This document shows, piece by piece, positions 19,833 to 29,563 of a stretch of 64,000 nucleotides of DNA. The notes under the pieces were generated by a model, which saw only the letters and a program-made list of their open reading frames with translations, was not told where the DNA came from and searched no databases. This DNA is from Pseudomonas sp. JM0905a (lineage in GTDB: Bacteria; Pseudomonadota; Gammaproteobacteria; Pseudomonadales; Pseudomonadaceae), in contig NZ_JACXBU010000001.1 of NCBI RefSeq assembly GCF_014700075.1, positions 186,001 to 250,000 of the forward strand, in the 5' to 3' direction. Every line of letters starts with the position of its first letter. Positions within the stretch are counted from its first letter, which is position 1. A program made the translations under genes and the position numbers.

Positions 19833-21353
19833 TCACACCGTCTTGGCGATTCGGCTGGCCATCAGCGCCCAGGCGAATAGCAGGCCGCAGAGGATCACCA
19901 GCGGCCAGGCACGCCATTGCAGGTAGGGCGTCAGGCCCTGCATGGGCAGCACTTCACCGTAGAGCACGCCCTGCTGGAATTGCGGTATTCCCTCGGTGAC
20001 CTGGCCAAACGGGTCGATCAGCACGGTCACGCCGTTGTTGGTGGCGCGAATCATCCAGCGGCCCGCTTCCAGGGCGCGCATTTGCGCCATCTGCAGATGC
20101 TGCAGCGGACCGATGGAGGTACCGAACCAGGTGTCGTTGCTCACCGTCAGGAGGATGTCGCTCTGGGCGGCCAGGCTCGCGGCGAACTCGGGGTAGACCA
20201 CTTCGTAGCAGATGTACGGGGCGATGCGGTAACCCTTGGCCATCAGGGGGCCCTGGCTGGAATCGCCGCGGGCGAAGTCGGACATGGGCAGGTCGAAGAA
20301 GGCGATCAACCCGCGCAGCACTTCCTGTAGTGGCACGTACTCGCCAAAGGGCACCAGCTTCTGCTTGAGGTAGGTACCTTCGCCCTGGCCGATCACGGTG
20401 ATGCCGTTGTAGTAGCGCTTCTCACCGCGCTCGTTGTTCTGCCGGATCGGCACGCCGGTAATCAGCGCGGACTGGCGATCATTGGCGAAGCGGTTCATTA
20501 CGCCGAGGTAGCCGTCGACGAACTCCTTGAGCACTGGCACGGCGGTTTCCGGCCAGACGATCAGGTCGGCCTTCTGTGCGCTGAAGGTCATGTCGCGATA
20601 GAGCGCGAGCTGGGCGTTGAGCTGCTCCGGGTCCCACTTCAGGTTCTGGTGAACGTTGCCCTGCATGGCCGCGACTTTCAGCGGCGCGCCTGCGGGCTGG
20701 GTCCAGGCATGGCCCTTGAGCGCCAGGCCGCTGGCCCAGGGAGCGATCAGCAGGGCGACGCCGGCACCGAGGAAGGCCGGGCGGCTGCGCAGGCGTGCGA
20801 GATTCACTAGCAGGGCGGCGGTGAGCGCCAGGGCGAAGGACACCAGCCAGACGCCGCCGACCGGTGCCAGCCCAGCCAGGGGGCCGTCGAGCTGGCTGTA
20901 GCCGGCGTAGAGCCAGGGGAAGCCGGTGAGGAACCAGCCGCGGAACGCCTCTTGGGCGAGCCACAGCGCGGCGAAGGCCAGGGTGTCGGCCAGGGCCGCT
21001 TCGCTGCGGCGTATCCAGCGCGCCCAGACCAGCGCGGGCAAGGCGAAGAACAACGCCACGCCGGCACTGAAACCGACGGTGAGGAAGGCGGCCAGGGGGA
21101 CGGATGCCGCGCCGTAGTCGTGGATGCTGACGTAGATCCAACTGGTGCCGGTCAGGAACAGGCCGAGGCCGTACCACCAGCCGCGCCAGAACGCGGCCTT
21201 AGGCGCTAGATCGCGCAGGCCCAGGTAGAAGAGGGCGAGGGACAGCAGTTCCAGGGGCCAGAAATCGAAGGGGGCGAACGCCAGGGGCGTAAGGGCGCCA
21301 GCGGCGAGGGCCAGCAGGTTGCCCGGCCAGCCGGGGCGGGTGATCCAGTTCAT
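19833..21353 (-). CDS. lnt: Apolipoprotein N-acyltransferase
   Basis: Lnt (506 aa) adds the third acyl chain to lipoproteins in the inner membrane. Several hydrophobic segments fill the first 200 residues. The nitrilase-fold periplasmic domain carries the triad Glu269 (WPETAVP), Lys332 (KLVPFGEYVP) and Cys382 (CYEVVYPEF). A last helix lies near the C-terminus. ATG 21353 (MNWITRPGWPGN) gives the normal length; the frame is open further upstream but runs toward corC. It follows corC on the same strand. Confidence 0.95.
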   Translation of the reverse strand: MNWITRPGWPGNLLALAAGALTPLAFAPFDFWPLELLSLALFYLGLRDLAPKAAFWRGWWYGLGLFLTGTSWIYVSIHDYGAASVPLAAFLTVGFSAGVALFFALPALVWARWIRRSEAALADTLAFAALWLAQEAFRGWFLTGFPWLYAGYSQLDGPLAGLAPVGGVWLVSFALALTAALLVNLARLRSRPAFLGAGVALLIAPWASGLALKGHAWTQPAGAPLKVAAMQGNVHQNLKWDPEQLNAQLALYRDMTFSAQKADLIVWPETAVPVLKEFVDGYLGVMNRFANDRQSALITGVPIRQNNERGEKRYYNGITVIGQGEGTYLKQKLVPFGEYVPLQEVLRGLIAFFDLPMSDFARGDSSQGPLMAKGYRIAPYICYEVVYPEFAASLAAQSDILLTVSNDTWFGTSIGPLQHLQMAQMRALEAGRWMIRATNNGVTVLIDPFGQVTEGIPQFQQGVLYGEVLPMQGLTPYLQWRAWPLVILCGLLFAWALMASRIAKTV

Positions 21354-21468
21354 GCTCGGTCCTTGGGCGGATAGGGAGCTGGAGTAGCGTGCGAGGCGAG
21401 CCTTTTGTTGCCCGCTCGGGGCGCGATTATCCACGGGCGCCCCTCCGCTGGGGAGGGGCGCGCAGCTA

Positions 21469-22308
21469 TCAATGGGAGAGCGGAGAGAGACGCAGCAGGT
21501 GGATGCGGCGGCTGTCGGCGTTGAGCACGCGGAAGCGGAACTCGCCGATCTCGGTGGTCTCGTTGCGTTTGGGCAGGTGGCCGAAGGCACCCATGACCAC
21601 GCCGCCGACGGTGTCGAACTCGTCCTCGGAGAAGTCAGTCTCGAAGAATTCGTTGAAGGCATCCACCGGGGTCAGCGCCTTGACGATGAAGTCGCCGCTG
21701 GGGAGCGGTTTGATGTAGCTGTCTTCCTCGACGTCGTGCTCGTCCTCGATGTCGCCGACGATCTGCTCCAGCACGTCCTCGATGGTCACCAGGCCAGCTA
21801 CGCCGCCGTACTCGTCGATGACCACGGCCATGTGGTTGTGGTTGGCGCGGAATTCGCGCAGCAGCACGTTGAGGCGCTTGGACTCGGGCACGAAGGTGGC
21901 CGGGCGCAGCAGGCCCTTGATGTTGAACGGCTGGGCGCTGTCATGGAGGATCAGCGGCAGCAGGTCCTTGGCCAGGAGAATGCCCATGACGTCGTCGAGG
22001 CTTTCGCCGATGACCGGGTAGCGGGAGTGGGCGGCATCGATGATCGCCGGGAGGAACTCCTTCGGCGTCTGGGTGGCCTTGATGCTGATCATCTGCGAGC
22101 GCGGCACCATGATGTCGCGTACTTGCAGGTCGGCGACCTGGATCGCACCTTCGACGATCGACAGTGCTTCGCTGTCGAGCAGCTTGTTCTGGTGGGCTTC
22201 GCGCAGCAGCTCAAGGAGCTCCTGGCGGCTTTTCGGCTCATGGGCAAAGGCCTGGGTCAGCTTTTCCAGCCAGGACCTGTGCCCGTTGCTCGATCGATCT
22301 TCGCTCAT
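21469..22308 (-). CDS. corC: CBS-domain hemolysin/CorC family protein
   Basis: 279 aa. Two CBS domains at about 65-190 (VADLQVRDIMVPRSQM; IDEYGGVAGLVTIEDVLEQI) and a C-terminal CorC_HlyC domain. The usual name links it to Mg/Co efflux through CorA, but in many bacteria the role is indirect. No membrane domain is present. It lies between ybeY and lnt, the standard order. Confidence 0.93.
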   Translation of the reverse strand: MSEDRSSNGHRSWLEKLTQAFAHEPKSRQELLELLREAHQNKLLDSEALSIVEGAIQVADLQVRDIMVPRSQMISIKATQTPKEFLPAIIDAAHSRYPVIGESLDDVMGILLAKDLLPLILHDSAQPFNIKGLLRPATFVPESKRLNVLLREFRANHNHMAVVIDEYGGVAGLVTIEDVLEQIVGDIEDEHDVEEDSYIKPLPSGDFIVKALTPVDAFNEFFETDFSEDEFDTVGGVVMGAFGHLPKRNETTEIGEFRFRVLNADSRRIHLLRLSPLSH

Positions 22309-22329
22309 ATGTCCTTTGCTCGGTGCCTC

Positions 22330-22794
22330 TTATTGGTCTTCGTCGTCACGGTAAGGGTCGGGGTGGCCAAGTTCAGCCAGCAATTCCCGTTCCAGTGCTT
22401 CCATTTCCTCGGCTTCCTCATCCTCGATGTGGTCGTATCCGAGCAGGTGCAAACAACCGTGGATCACCAGGTGCGCCCAGTGCGCCTCCAGGGCCTTGCC
22501 CTGTTCGACGGCTTCCCGTTCTACCACCGGTGCGCAGATCACCAGGTCGCCGAGCAGCGGGATGTCCAGCAGCTCGTCCGGCACGTCCGCGGGGAAGGAG
22601 AGCACGTTGGTAGCGTAGTCCTTGTGTCGCCAGGTGCGGTTCAGTTCGCGCCCTTCGGGCTCGTCCACCAGTCGGATGGTCAGCTCGGAGTCGGCACTAC
22701 GCTGGCGCAGGGCCAGTTCGCACCAGCGACGGAAGTCCGCCTCGCTCGGCAGGCCCAGGGCTGTGCTGGCGAGTTGCAGGTCAAGTTCAAGCAT
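22330..22794 (-). CDS. ybeY: Endoribonuclease YbeY (rRNA maturation)
   Basis: YbeY (154 aa) is a zinc-dependent RNase needed for 16S rRNA 3'-end maturation and ribosome quality control. The metal site [11 protein letters not shown] is at residues 112-122, with three histidines in the right spacing. The DVLSFP-like segment is [10 protein letters not shown]. The start overlaps the end of the PhoH-like gene by 8 bp. Confidence 0.96.
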   Translation of the reverse strand: MLELDLQLASTALGLPSEADFRRWCELALRQRSADSELTIRLVDEPEGRELNRTWRHKDYATNVLSFPADVPDELLDIPLLGDLVICAPVVEREAVEQGKALEAHWAHLVIHGCLHLLGYDHIEDEEAEEMEALERELLAELGHPDPYRDDEDQ

Positions 22795-23800
22795 TGTCGT
22801 CTATGGCGCCTGGATCGTTGTCGGCGGGTTTCGCCTTCGGCTGCTGCTGGCTGTCGAAGCGGTCGTAGGCTTCGACTATGCGCTGGACCAGTGGGTGGCG
22901 CACCACGTCATGGGACTTGAAGTGGGTGAAGCTGATGCCCGGTACGTCGCGCAGTACGTCGATCACGTGGGTCAGGCCAGAGCGGGTGCCGCGCGGCAGG
23001 TCGATCTGGGTGATGTCACCGGTGATGACGGCAGTGGAGCCGAAGCCGATACGGGTCAGGAACATCTTCATCTGCTCGACGGTAGTGTTCTGACTTTCGT
23101 CGAGAATGATGAAGCTGTTGTTAAGGGTGCGACCGCGCATGTAGGCCAGCGGGGCGACCTCGATCACCTGCTTTTCGATGAGCTTGGCTACGTGGTCGAA
23201 GCCGAGCATCTCGTAGAGCGCGTCGTAGAGCGGGCGCAGGTAGGGGTCGATTTTCTGGGACAGGTCGCCCGGGAGGAAACCGAGCTTCTCGCCGGCTTCG
23301 ACCGCCGGGCGCACCAGCAGGATGCGGCGCACCTGCTCGCGCTCCAGGGCGTCCACGGCGCAGGCCACCGCCAGGTAGGTCTTGCCGGTGCCCGCCGGGC
23401 CGATGCCGAAGTTGATGTCGTGGTCGAGGATCGACTTCACATAGCGCTGCTGGTTGGCACCGCGCGGGCGAATGTTGCCCTTGCGGGTGCGCAGGCTGAC
23501 CACTTCGGCCTTGGGGTTGACCTCGTCCATGCCGGTTTCGCGCAGGAACAGGTGAACCATGTCTGGCGATAGTTCGCTGGCTTCGGTTTCTCGGTAGAGA
23601 CGGTGCAGGAGGTTTTCCGTGGCGCGGGTGCGTTGCGGGTCACCGACCAGTTCGAACTGGTTGCCACGGTTGCGGATCTCGATGCCCATGCGCTGTTCGA
23701 TCAGGCGAAGGTGCTCGTCGAATTGGCCGCACAGATTGGCGAAGCGGCGGGCTTCAAAGGGTTCCAGGGTGAAGCGGTGAAGATCCAGTGAGGCGTTCAA
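22787..23800 (-). CDS. ybeZ: PhoH-like ATPase (YbeZ)
   Basis: 337 aa. A KH-like N-terminal region (residues 10-70) precedes a PhoH P-loop ATPase domain with Walker A GPAGTGKT at 134-141 and Walker B-like FIILDESQN. YbeZ-type proteins partner YbeY in RNA metabolism. The 8-bp overlap with ybeY indicates coupled synthesis, in line with that partnership. Confidence 0.94.
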   Translation of the reverse strand: MNASLDLHRFTLEPFEARRFANLCGQFDEHLRLIEQRMGIEIRNRGNQFELVGDPQRTRATENLLHRLYRETEASELSPDMVHLFLRETGMDEVNPKAEVVSLRTRKGNIRPRGANQQRYVKSILDHDINFGIGPAGTGKTYLAVACAVDALEREQVRRILLVRPAVEAGEKLGFLPGDLSQKIDPYLRPLYDALYEMLGFDHVAKLIEKQVIEVAPLAYMRGRTLNNSFIILDESQNTTVEQMKMFLTRIGFGSTAVITGDITQIDLPRGTRSGLTHVIDVLRDVPGISFTHFKSHDVVRHPLVQRIVEAYDRFDSQQQPKAKPADNDPGAIDDNA

Positions 23801-23891
23801 TGTCGTGTGTTCGCCCTTGGGCGGAAAGGAAGGGATGACAGGAAGAATAACCCCGAGGGCCCGCCTGGAAAAGCGCGGGCCCGGAGGTTTG

Positions 23892-25232
23892 TCAGTGCAG
23901 GGCCCCTTCGATCAGGGTGCCGCGCAGAGAGTGGGGTAGGGCGTCGTCAATGTGCACGTCGACGAACTGGCCGATCAGCTGCGGGTTGGCGCTGCGGAAG
24001 TTGACGATGCGGTTGTTCTCGGTGCGGCCCTGGAGCATGCCTGGGTCTTTCTTGGAGAAGTCGCTGACAAGGATGCGCTGGACGCTGCCGACCATTCGTC
24101 GGCTGATCTCGAAGCCCTGCTGGTGGATGCGGCCCTGGAGGATCTGCAGGCGCTGCTTCTTCACGTCTTCCGGGGTGTCATCCACCAGGTCGGCCGCCGG
24201 GGTGCCAGGGCGTGAGCTGTAGATGAAAGAGAAGGAGAAGTCGAAGCCGACGTCTTCCACCAGTTTCATGGTGGCCTCGAAGTCCTTGTCGGTTTCGCCA
24301 GGGAATCCGACGATGAAGTCCGAGCTGATGCAGATATCCGGCACAGCGGCCTTCAGCTTGCGGATGCGCGACTTGTATTCGAGCGCGGTGTGGTTGCGCT
24401 TCATGGCCGCGAGGATGCGGTCGGAACCGGCCTGCACCGGCAGGTGGACGAACTTCACCAGCTCCGGCACTTCGGCGTGGGCCTGGATCAGCGCGTCGGA
24501 GAATTCCAGCGGGTGCGAGGTGGTGTAGCGGATGCGGTCGATGCCATCGACGGCGGCGACCACCCGGATCAGCTCGGCGAAGTCGGCGATGCGGCCGTCA
24601 TGGGTCTGTCCACGGTAGCCGTTCACGTTCTGGCCCAGCAGGGTCACTTCGCGGACGCCGTTCTCGGCCAGGTGGATGACTTCGGCCAGGACGTCGTCGA
24701 ACGGGCGGCTGACTTCTTCACCACGGGTGTAGGGCACAACGCAGAAGGTGCAGTACTTGCTGCAGCCTTCCATTACCGAGACGAAGGCGCTGGGGCCGTC
24801 GACGCGCGGCTCGGGCAGGCGGTCGAATTTCTCGATCTCGGGGAAGCTGATGTCCACCTGGGGTTTGCGGGTGACGCGGGCAGCGTCGATCATTTCCGGC
24901 AGGCGGTGCAGCGTCTGTGGACCGAACACCACGTCCACATAGGGGGCACGCTCACGGATGGCGGCACCTTCCTGGCTGGCCACGCAACCACCGACGCCGA
25001 TCACCAGCTGCGGGTTCTGCTGCTTCAGCTCGCGCCAGCGGCCAAGTTGCGAAAACACCTTCTCCTGCGCCTTTTCGCGGATCGAGCAGGTATTGAGCAG
25101 GATCACGTCGGCTTCTTCCGCGCGATCGGTGACCTCAAGTGCCTGATGTTCGCCGAGCAGGTCGACCATGCGCGAGCTGTCGTACTCGTTCATCTGGCAG
25201 CCGTGGGTTTCGATATAGAGCTTCTTGGCCAT
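23892..25232 (-). CDS. miaB: tRNA-2-methylthio-N6-dimethylallyladenosine synthase
   Basis: MiaB (446 aa) methylthiolates i6A37 in tRNAs that read UNN codons. The N-terminal UPF0004 domain has Cys12 ([11 protein letters not shown]) and NTCSIREKA. The radical-SAM cysteines are 157, 161 and 164 (CSKYCTFC), and a C-terminal TRAM domain ends the protein. ATG 25232 gives [13 protein letters not shown] consensus -10 box lies 35 bp upstream. Last read of the group is lnt. Confidence 0.97.
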   Translation of the reverse strand: MAKKLYIETHGCQMNEYDSSRMVDLLGEHQALEVTDRAEEADVILLNTCSIREKAQEKVFSQLGRWRELKQQNPQLVIGVGGCVASQEGAAIRERAPYVDVVFGPQTLHRLPEMIDAARVTRKPQVDISFPEIEKFDRLPEPRVDGPSAFVSVMEGCSKYCTFCVVPYTRGEEVSRPFDDVLAEVIHLAENGVREVTLLGQNVNGYRGQTHDGRIADFAELIRVVAAVDGIDRIRYTTSHPLEFSDALIQAHAEVPELVKFVHLPVQAGSDRILAAMKRNHTALEYKSRIRKLKAAVPDICISSDFIVGFPGETDKDFEATMKLVEDVGFDFSFSFIYSSRPGTPAADLVDDTPEDVKKQRLQILQGRIHQQGFEISRRMVGSVQRILVSDFSKKDPGMLQGRTENNRIVNFRSANPQLIGQFVDVHIDDALPHSLRGTLIEGALH

Positions 25233-25266
25233 GCACTTAGGAATCAGGTGGTTCGAAGAACCGCGC

Positions 25267-25295
25267 ATTATAGTCGCCATCCCCCGGTGTTCCTA
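25267..25295 (-). promoter_or_regulatory. Probable promoter of miaB cluster
   Basis: A perfect TATAAT reads leftward at 25272-25267. The -35 position (TAGGAA, 17-bp spacing) is weak. It would drive miaB and possibly the PhoH-like/ybeY/corC/lnt genes behind it. Confidence 0.55.
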
Positions 25296-25368
25296 GCGCC
25301 GACTGCCTGGTGGCTATGCTATGATCTGCGCCCCTCGAAACTCCCCCAAGACGGCCCGTCAATCCCCC

Positions 25369-25692
25369 ATGAGCAAGTCCGACCCCATCTACAAGGTGAT
25401 CTTCCTGAACCAGGGCCAGGTGTACGAGATGTACGCCAAGCAGATCTACCAGAGCGATCTGTGGGGCTTCCTGGAAGTGGAAGAGTTCGTCTTCGGCGAG
25501 CGCACCCAAGTGGTGGTCGATCCCAGCGAAGAGAAGCTCAAGGCCCAGTTCGAAGGCGTGGTGCGCAGTTTCCTGCCGATGCATTCGATCATCCGCATCG
25601 ACGAAGTGGAGCGTCTGGGCACGCCGAAGATCAGCGAAGCCAAGGGCGGCGGTAACGTGATGCCATTCCCGCTGCCGATGCCCGAGAAGTAA
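25369..25692 (+). CDS. DUF1820 family protein
   Basis: A 107-aa cytoplasmic protein conserved in Pseudomonas beside miaB; no function is known. The recognizable core is IYKVIFLNQGQVYEMYAKQI and the end is VMPFPLPMPEK. ATG 25369 is chosen because the longer open reading to 25321 begins inside the promoter-like TATGAT (25320-25325). Divergent from miaB. Confidence 0.85.
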   Translation: MSKSDPIYKVIFLNQGQVYEMYAKQIYQSDLWGFLEVEEFVFGERTQVVVDPSEEKLKAQFEGVVRSFLPMHSIIRIDEVERLGTPKISEAKGGGNVMPFPLPMPEK

Positions 25693-25715
25693 GGCCCGGT
25701 TGGAAGCCTCTGCCG

Positions 25716-26264
25716 TCAGGGCAGGGGCGAGAAAGGCGAGCCGCCGTCGGCGGCCTGCAGTTCCAGCAGGTAGTTGCGGAAGATCTGGCCCAGCACCTGA
25801 GTAGCGATTTCCAGCTCATCACTGCGCATTTGCGCGGCCACCAGGTCGGCGCTGTCCATCGCTTCGTCCGAACCGTTCACGGCAGCCATTTTCAGCACGA
25901 TGTAGGCCTGCACATTGTTGGCCGGCACACCTTCACCCCGGAAGAACATGTTGCCCAGGCGCAATTGAGCCTGGGCATGGCCTTTCAGGGAGGCTTGCTC
26001 GAACCATTGCAGGGCCTGGGCCAGGTCACGAGGGGTGCGTTTGCCGTCGTAGTAGAACTCGCCGAGTTCGTACTGGGCTTCGGCGTCGCCGCCCTTGGCG
26101 GCCTGTTGGCAGGCGGAAACGGCTTCCGAGAGGTTTTCCGGCAGACTGTTCAGGTTGCAGCGGCCGGTCGCCGGGATCAGCAGGGAGTTGCCGCCGGCAT
26201 TGGCCAGCAGCGGCAGGAAAAGCAACAGGCTGCCCAGGATCAGGGTTCGGCCGGTGCGGTTCAT
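25716..26264 (-). CDS. Secreted Sel1/tetratricopeptide-repeat protein
   Basis: 182 aa. A signal peptide (TLILGSLLLFLPLLANA) precedes two Sel1-like repeats: GDAEAQYELGEFYYDG...DLAQALQWFEQAS and GHAQAQLRLGNMFFRGEGVPANNVQAYIVLKMAA. The protein is probably periplasmic and of unknown partner. GTG 26273 is an alternative start nearer to a GAGG site. It is convergent with the DUF1820 gene, 23 bp apart. Confidence 0.85.
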   Translation of the reverse strand: MNRTGRTLILGSLLLFLPLLANAGGNSLLIPATGRCNLNSLPENLSEAVSACQQAAKGGDAEAQYELGEFYYDGKRTPRDLAQALQWFEQASLKGHAQAQLRLGNMFFRGEGVPANNVQAYIVLKMAAVNGSDEAMDSADLVAAQMRSDELEIATQVLGQIFRNYLLELQAADGGSPFSPLP

Positions 26265-26357
26265 GGGGATCACAGCGCCTCGGAAGCAATGCGGGCATCA
26301 TGCCCGGCCGGCGAGAAACGCGCCGACCGTCACATTATGAAATAAGCCGGGGCGATC

Positions 26358-26568
26358 TTACAAAGCCTTTACTTTGTTTGCGTTCGGCTTGGTGCCGTAA
26401 AGGTGCAGAAGCAGCCAGGCCATCAGCGGGTCGGCGGGGGGGCAGGGCACAGAACCAGGTCGGCCACTCGTCGTCGGCGAACGCCTTGCCCGCCCGGACC
26501 AGCGCGAAGGCACTGGCCAGGCAGGCGAGGGCGAGGATGCCGTCGGAGAGGGCGGTGCTGTATTGCAT
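26358..26568 (-). pseudogene. Small membrane protein gene with C7-tract frameshift
   Basis: The ATG at 26568 overlaps the hemL stop (TGATG). It opens with a membrane helix (DGILALACLASAFALVRAG) and runs into a run of seven C (minus strand, near 26436-26442). In the read frame the product turns Arg-rich and ends at 26335 (77 aa). With one C fewer the frame becomes ALPPADPLMAWLLLHLYG and stops at 26358, a more protein-like hydrophobic end of about 69 residues. It could be a broken gene, a phase-variable tract, or a base-call error. No family recognized. Confidence 0.4.
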
Positions 26569-27857
26569 CAGGCCTGCTTGAGTTTGGCGAAGGCGCGCTC
26601 GGCAGCGTCCAGGGTGATCGCCAGTTCCTTGTCGCCGTGGGCGATGGAGGTGAAGCCAGCCTCGTAGGCGCTCGGCGCCAGGTATACGCCGCCATCCAGC
26701 ATCAGGTGGAAGAAGCGCTTGAAGCGCTCGGCATCGCTGGCCATCACGTCCTGGAAGGTGACGATGTCGTCGGCACCACTGAAGTAGAGGCCGAACATGC
26801 CGCCCGCCTGGGTGGTGACGAAGGGGATGCCGGCGGCATCGGCGCGCTGTTGCAGGCCGTCGAGCATGCGGGTGGTGTAGTCGGTCAGCTCGGCGTGGAA
26901 GCCCGGGCGGCTGATCAGCTTCAGGGTGGTCAGGCCAGCGGCCATTGCCAGCGGGTTACCGGACAGGGTGCCCGCCTGGTAGACCGGGCCCAGCGGGGCG
27001 ATGTGCGACATGATTTCGCGCTTGCCACCGAAGCAGCCGACCGGCATGCCGCCGCCGATGATCTTGCCGAAGGTGGAGAGGTCGGGGGTGATGCCGTAAT
27101 GGGCCTGGGCGCCGCCGAGGGCCACGCGGAAGCCGGTCATCACTTCGTCGAAGATCAGCACGACGCCGTGCTTGTCGCACAGGCTGCGCAGGCCTTCGAG
27201 GAAGCCCGGAGCCGGCGGCACGCAGTTCATGTTGCCGGCCACCGGCTCGACGATGATGCACGCCACTTCCTTGCCCACGTCGGCGAGGGTCTTTTCAACA
27301 GCGTCTATGTCGTTGAACGGCAGGGTCAGGGTGTGCTGGGCGAAGGCCGCCGGCACGCCAGGGGAGCTGGGTACGCCCAGGGTCAGCGCGCCGGAGCCGG
27401 CTTTCACCAGCAGGGAGTCGGAGTGGCCGTGGTAGCAGCCTTCGAATTTGATGATGCTGTCGCGGCCGGTGTAGCCACGGGCCAGGCGGATGGCGCTCAT
27501 GGTGGCTTCGGTGCCGGAGCTGACCATGCGCACCATCTCCATGGACGGCACCAGGGAGCAGACCAGATCGGCCATTTCCACTTCCAGCGCAGTCGGTGCG
27601 CCGTAGGACAGGCCGTGGTCCAGTTGCTTGCGTACGGCGTCCAGCACGTCCGGATGGCTGTGGCCGAGGATCATCGGCCCCCAGGAGCCCACGTAGTCCA
27701 CGTAGCGCTTGTCGTCCTCGTCCGTCACATAGGCGCCTTCCGCGTGTTTGAAGAACAGCGGGGTGCCGCCGACGCTCTTGAAGGCGCGGACCGGCGAGTT
27801 GACGCCTCCGGGGATATGTTTCTGGGCGTTGGCGAACAGAGTTTCGGAACGGGACAT
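26568..27857 (-). CDS. hemL: Glutamate-1-semialdehyde 2,1-aminomutase
   Basis: HemL (429 aa) converts glutamate-1-semialdehyde to 5-aminolevulinate in C5-pathway heme synthesis. It is a class-III PLP aminotransferase. The Schiff-base lysine is Lys265 in [11 protein letters not shown], preceded by [15 protein letters not shown] 27857 ([18 protein letters not shown]) is the family start; the frame upstream is open for six codons only. It follows thiE by 30 bp on the same strand. Confidence 0.97.
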   Translation of the reverse strand: MSRSETLFANAQKHIPGGVNSPVRAFKSVGGTPLFFKHAEGAYVTDEDDKRYVDYVGSWGPMILGHSHPDVLDAVRKQLDHGLSYGAPTALEVEMADLVCSLVPSMEMVRMVSSGTEATMSAIRLARGYTGRDSIIKFEGCYHGHSDSLLVKAGSGALTLGVPSSPGVPAAFAQHTLTLPFNDIDAVEKTLADVGKEVACIIVEPVAGNMNCVPPAPGFLEGLRSLCDKHGVVLIFDEVMTGFRVALGGAQAHYGITPDLSTFGKIIGGGMPVGCFGGKREIMSHIAPLGPVYQAGTLSGNPLAMAAGLTTLKLISRPGFHAELTDYTTRMLDGLQQRADAAGIPFVTTQAGGMFGLYFSGADDIVTFQDVMASDAERFKRFFHLMLDGGVYLAPSAYEAGFTSIAHGDKELAITLDAAERAFAKLKQA

Positions 27858-27887
27858 GGCAGGTCTCTCTTTCAAGCGAATTCGGGG

Positions 27888-28517
27888 TCAGGCGGCGTCG
27901 AACAGGGCGCTAAAGGCTCGGGCGCGGCGTTCTACCTCGGCGGCCGAGTCGGCGCCGAACAGGGCATGGATCACCGCCACCATGCTGGCGCCGCGGACGA
28001 TCAGCTCCGGGGCGTTTTCCAGGGTCACGCCGCCAATGGCGACGATCGGCGAGTGGAAGCGCTGTTTGGCCTGCTCAAGCAGGTCCAGGGTGGCTGCGGG
28101 TGCGCCCGGCTTGGTCTGGGAATTGTAGAAGCGGCCGAAGGCGATGTAGCTGGCGCCTTCCTTGATCGCCTCGGTGGCCAGGTCGAGGCTGGCGTGGCAG
28201 GTGCCACCGATGATGGCCTGGCGGCCGAGCAGGGCGCGTGCGGCAGCCAGGGAACCGTCGCCCTGGCCCAGGTGCAGGCCGACGCCGAGGCGCGCGGCCA
28301 GTTCGGCGTCATCGTTGATGATCAGTTGGGCGCCGTAGCGGGTGCAGAGTTCGCCCAAGGCTTCCGCCTCGCGCAGGCGACGGGCTTCGTCACTGGACTT
28401 GTCGCGGTACTGCAGCAGTTTGGCGCCGCCTTTCAGGGCCGCTTCGACGTAGGGCAGCAGCTTGCCGCCAGTTAGCAGCTGGTTGTCAGTGATGGCGTAG
28501 AGGCCGCGCAGTTTCAT
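27888..28517 (-). CDS. thiE: Thiamine-phosphate synthase
   Basis: ThiE (209 aa) joins HMP-pyrophosphate and thiazole phosphate to thiamine phosphate. TIM-barrel motifs are present: [28 protein letters not shown] and [16 protein letters not shown] (phosphate-binding loop). Its ATG overlaps the thiD stop by 4 bp, so the two thiamine genes are coupled. No TPP riboswitch is visible upstream. Confidence 0.96.
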   Translation of the reverse strand: MKLRGLYAITDNQLLTGGKLLPYVEAALKGGAKLLQYRDKSSDEARRLREAEALGELCTRYGAQLIINDDAELAARLGVGLHLGQGDGSLAAARALLGRQAIIGGTCHASLDLATEAIKEGASYIAFGRFYNSQTKPGAPAATLDLLEQAKQRFHSPIVAIGGVTLENAPELIVRGASMVAVIHALFGADSAAEVERRARAFSALFDAA

Positions 28518-29311
28518 TGGCAGAAGTCCAGCGGCAGGCGGCGCGGCACGTACTGGCCGTGGCCGGGTTGTTCGGCGTCGCGCAGGGTGCGCCAGGTGTA
28601 GTCGAGGGCGCTACGCACCGCGCTGGATAGTTCTTCGCCCAGGGCGAGGCGGCCGGCGAGGGCGCTGGCCAGGGTGCAGCCCGAGCCGTGGTAGCTGCCG
28701 GGCAGCCGCTGGCAGGTGTAGGTGAAGCGCCCGCCGTCCTGGGTGTACAGACGGTTGTGCACCTCGGTCTCGTCGCCGTGGCCGCCGGTGATCAGCAGGT
28801 TGCGGCAGAAGGGCAGAAGCTTCTCTGCGCATTCGTCCGGGGTGCCCTCCGGCAGTTCGGCGAGGATGCGTGCTTCCGGCAGGTTCGGGGTGGCGATGGC
28901 GGCTACCGGGAGCAGGCGTTCGCGGATCGCGTAACCCACTTCGTCCTTGCCCAGGGCACCGCCGCCGCCGGCGCGCAGCACCGGGTCGCAGACCAGCGGT
29001 ACGCCCGGCAGGGACTGCATGATCTCGAGCACGGTTTCGACCATCTGCACTGAGCCGAGCATGCCCAGCTTGACGGCCGCCACCGGCAGGTCGGCGATCA
29101 CGGCATTGGCCTGGGCCAGCACCCATTCGCGGTCGAGGACGCGGAAGTCGGAAACGTTGACGGTATCCTGCACGGTCAGGGCGGTCACTGCCGGGGCGGC
29201 GTGGCAGCCTTGTGCGATCAGGGCTTCGATATCCGCCTGGAGGCCGGCGCCACCACTTGGGTCGTGGCCGGAAAGGCAGAGGACAACGGGGCGAGAGTTG
29301 GTCGTTTTCAT
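28514..29311 (-). CDS. thiD: Hydroxymethylpyrimidine/phosphomethylpyrimidine kinase
   Basis: ThiD (265 aa) phosphorylates HMP twice before coupling by ThiE. Ribokinase-family features: the substrate segment [14 protein letters not shown] near the N-terminus, and the anion-hole/catalytic motif [13 protein letters not shown] near residue 220. ATG 29311 ([15 protein letters not shown]) is preferred over upstream in-frame codons. First gene of thiD-thiE-hemL. Confidence 0.95.
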   Translation of the reverse strand: MKTTNSRPVVLCLSGHDPSGGAGLQADIEALIAQGCHAAPAVTALTVQDTVNVSDFRVLDREWVLAQANAVIADLPVAAVKLGMLGSVQMVETVLEIMQSLPGVPLVCDPVLRAGGGGALGKDEVGYAIRERLLPVAAIATPNLPEARILAELPEGTPDECAEKLLPFCRNLLITGGHGDETEVHNRLYTQDGGRFTYTCQRLPGSYHGSGCTLASALAGRLALGEELSSAVRSALDYTWRTLRDAEQPGHGQYVPRRLPLDFCQ

Positions 29312-29446
29312 GGTCGGCGAGCTTACCACTAATCACTTCACCCGGCCGCACCGGCGGCGCTTTGCCTCAGGGACGCCAGGCGTGGCGTCGTTGAGTTGGT
29401 TGTAAGGCCCGGAATAGAGCTGTTCTGGTGTGATGGCAATGTGCAG

Positions 29447-29475
29447 CTTTCAGCCGCCCTGCGCTGTGCTAGAGT
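29447..29475 (+). promoter_or_regulatory. Possible ladS promoter
   Basis: TAGAGT at 29470-29475 with CTTTCA at 29447-29452 (17-bp spacer) forms a modest sigma-70-like pair. It lies 88 bp before the ladS start. The long leader between contains AAGGAGGT at about 29516-29523, too far from the ATG to act as its ribosome site. Confidence 0.35.
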
Positions 29476-29563
29476 GCACTTTTCGAACAACCTGGCCCTG
29501 CATGGCGCGTCTGATAAGGAGGTGGGGCTCCGGGACGCGGTCAAGAGGCCATTGCGGGGCTGC

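Noticed and set aside
29312-29563. Possible TPP riboswitch near thiD
   Set aside because: No thi-box sequence (CTGAGA or ACCTGA-type) was seen upstream of thiD, and TPP control usually acts at thiC in Pseudomonas.
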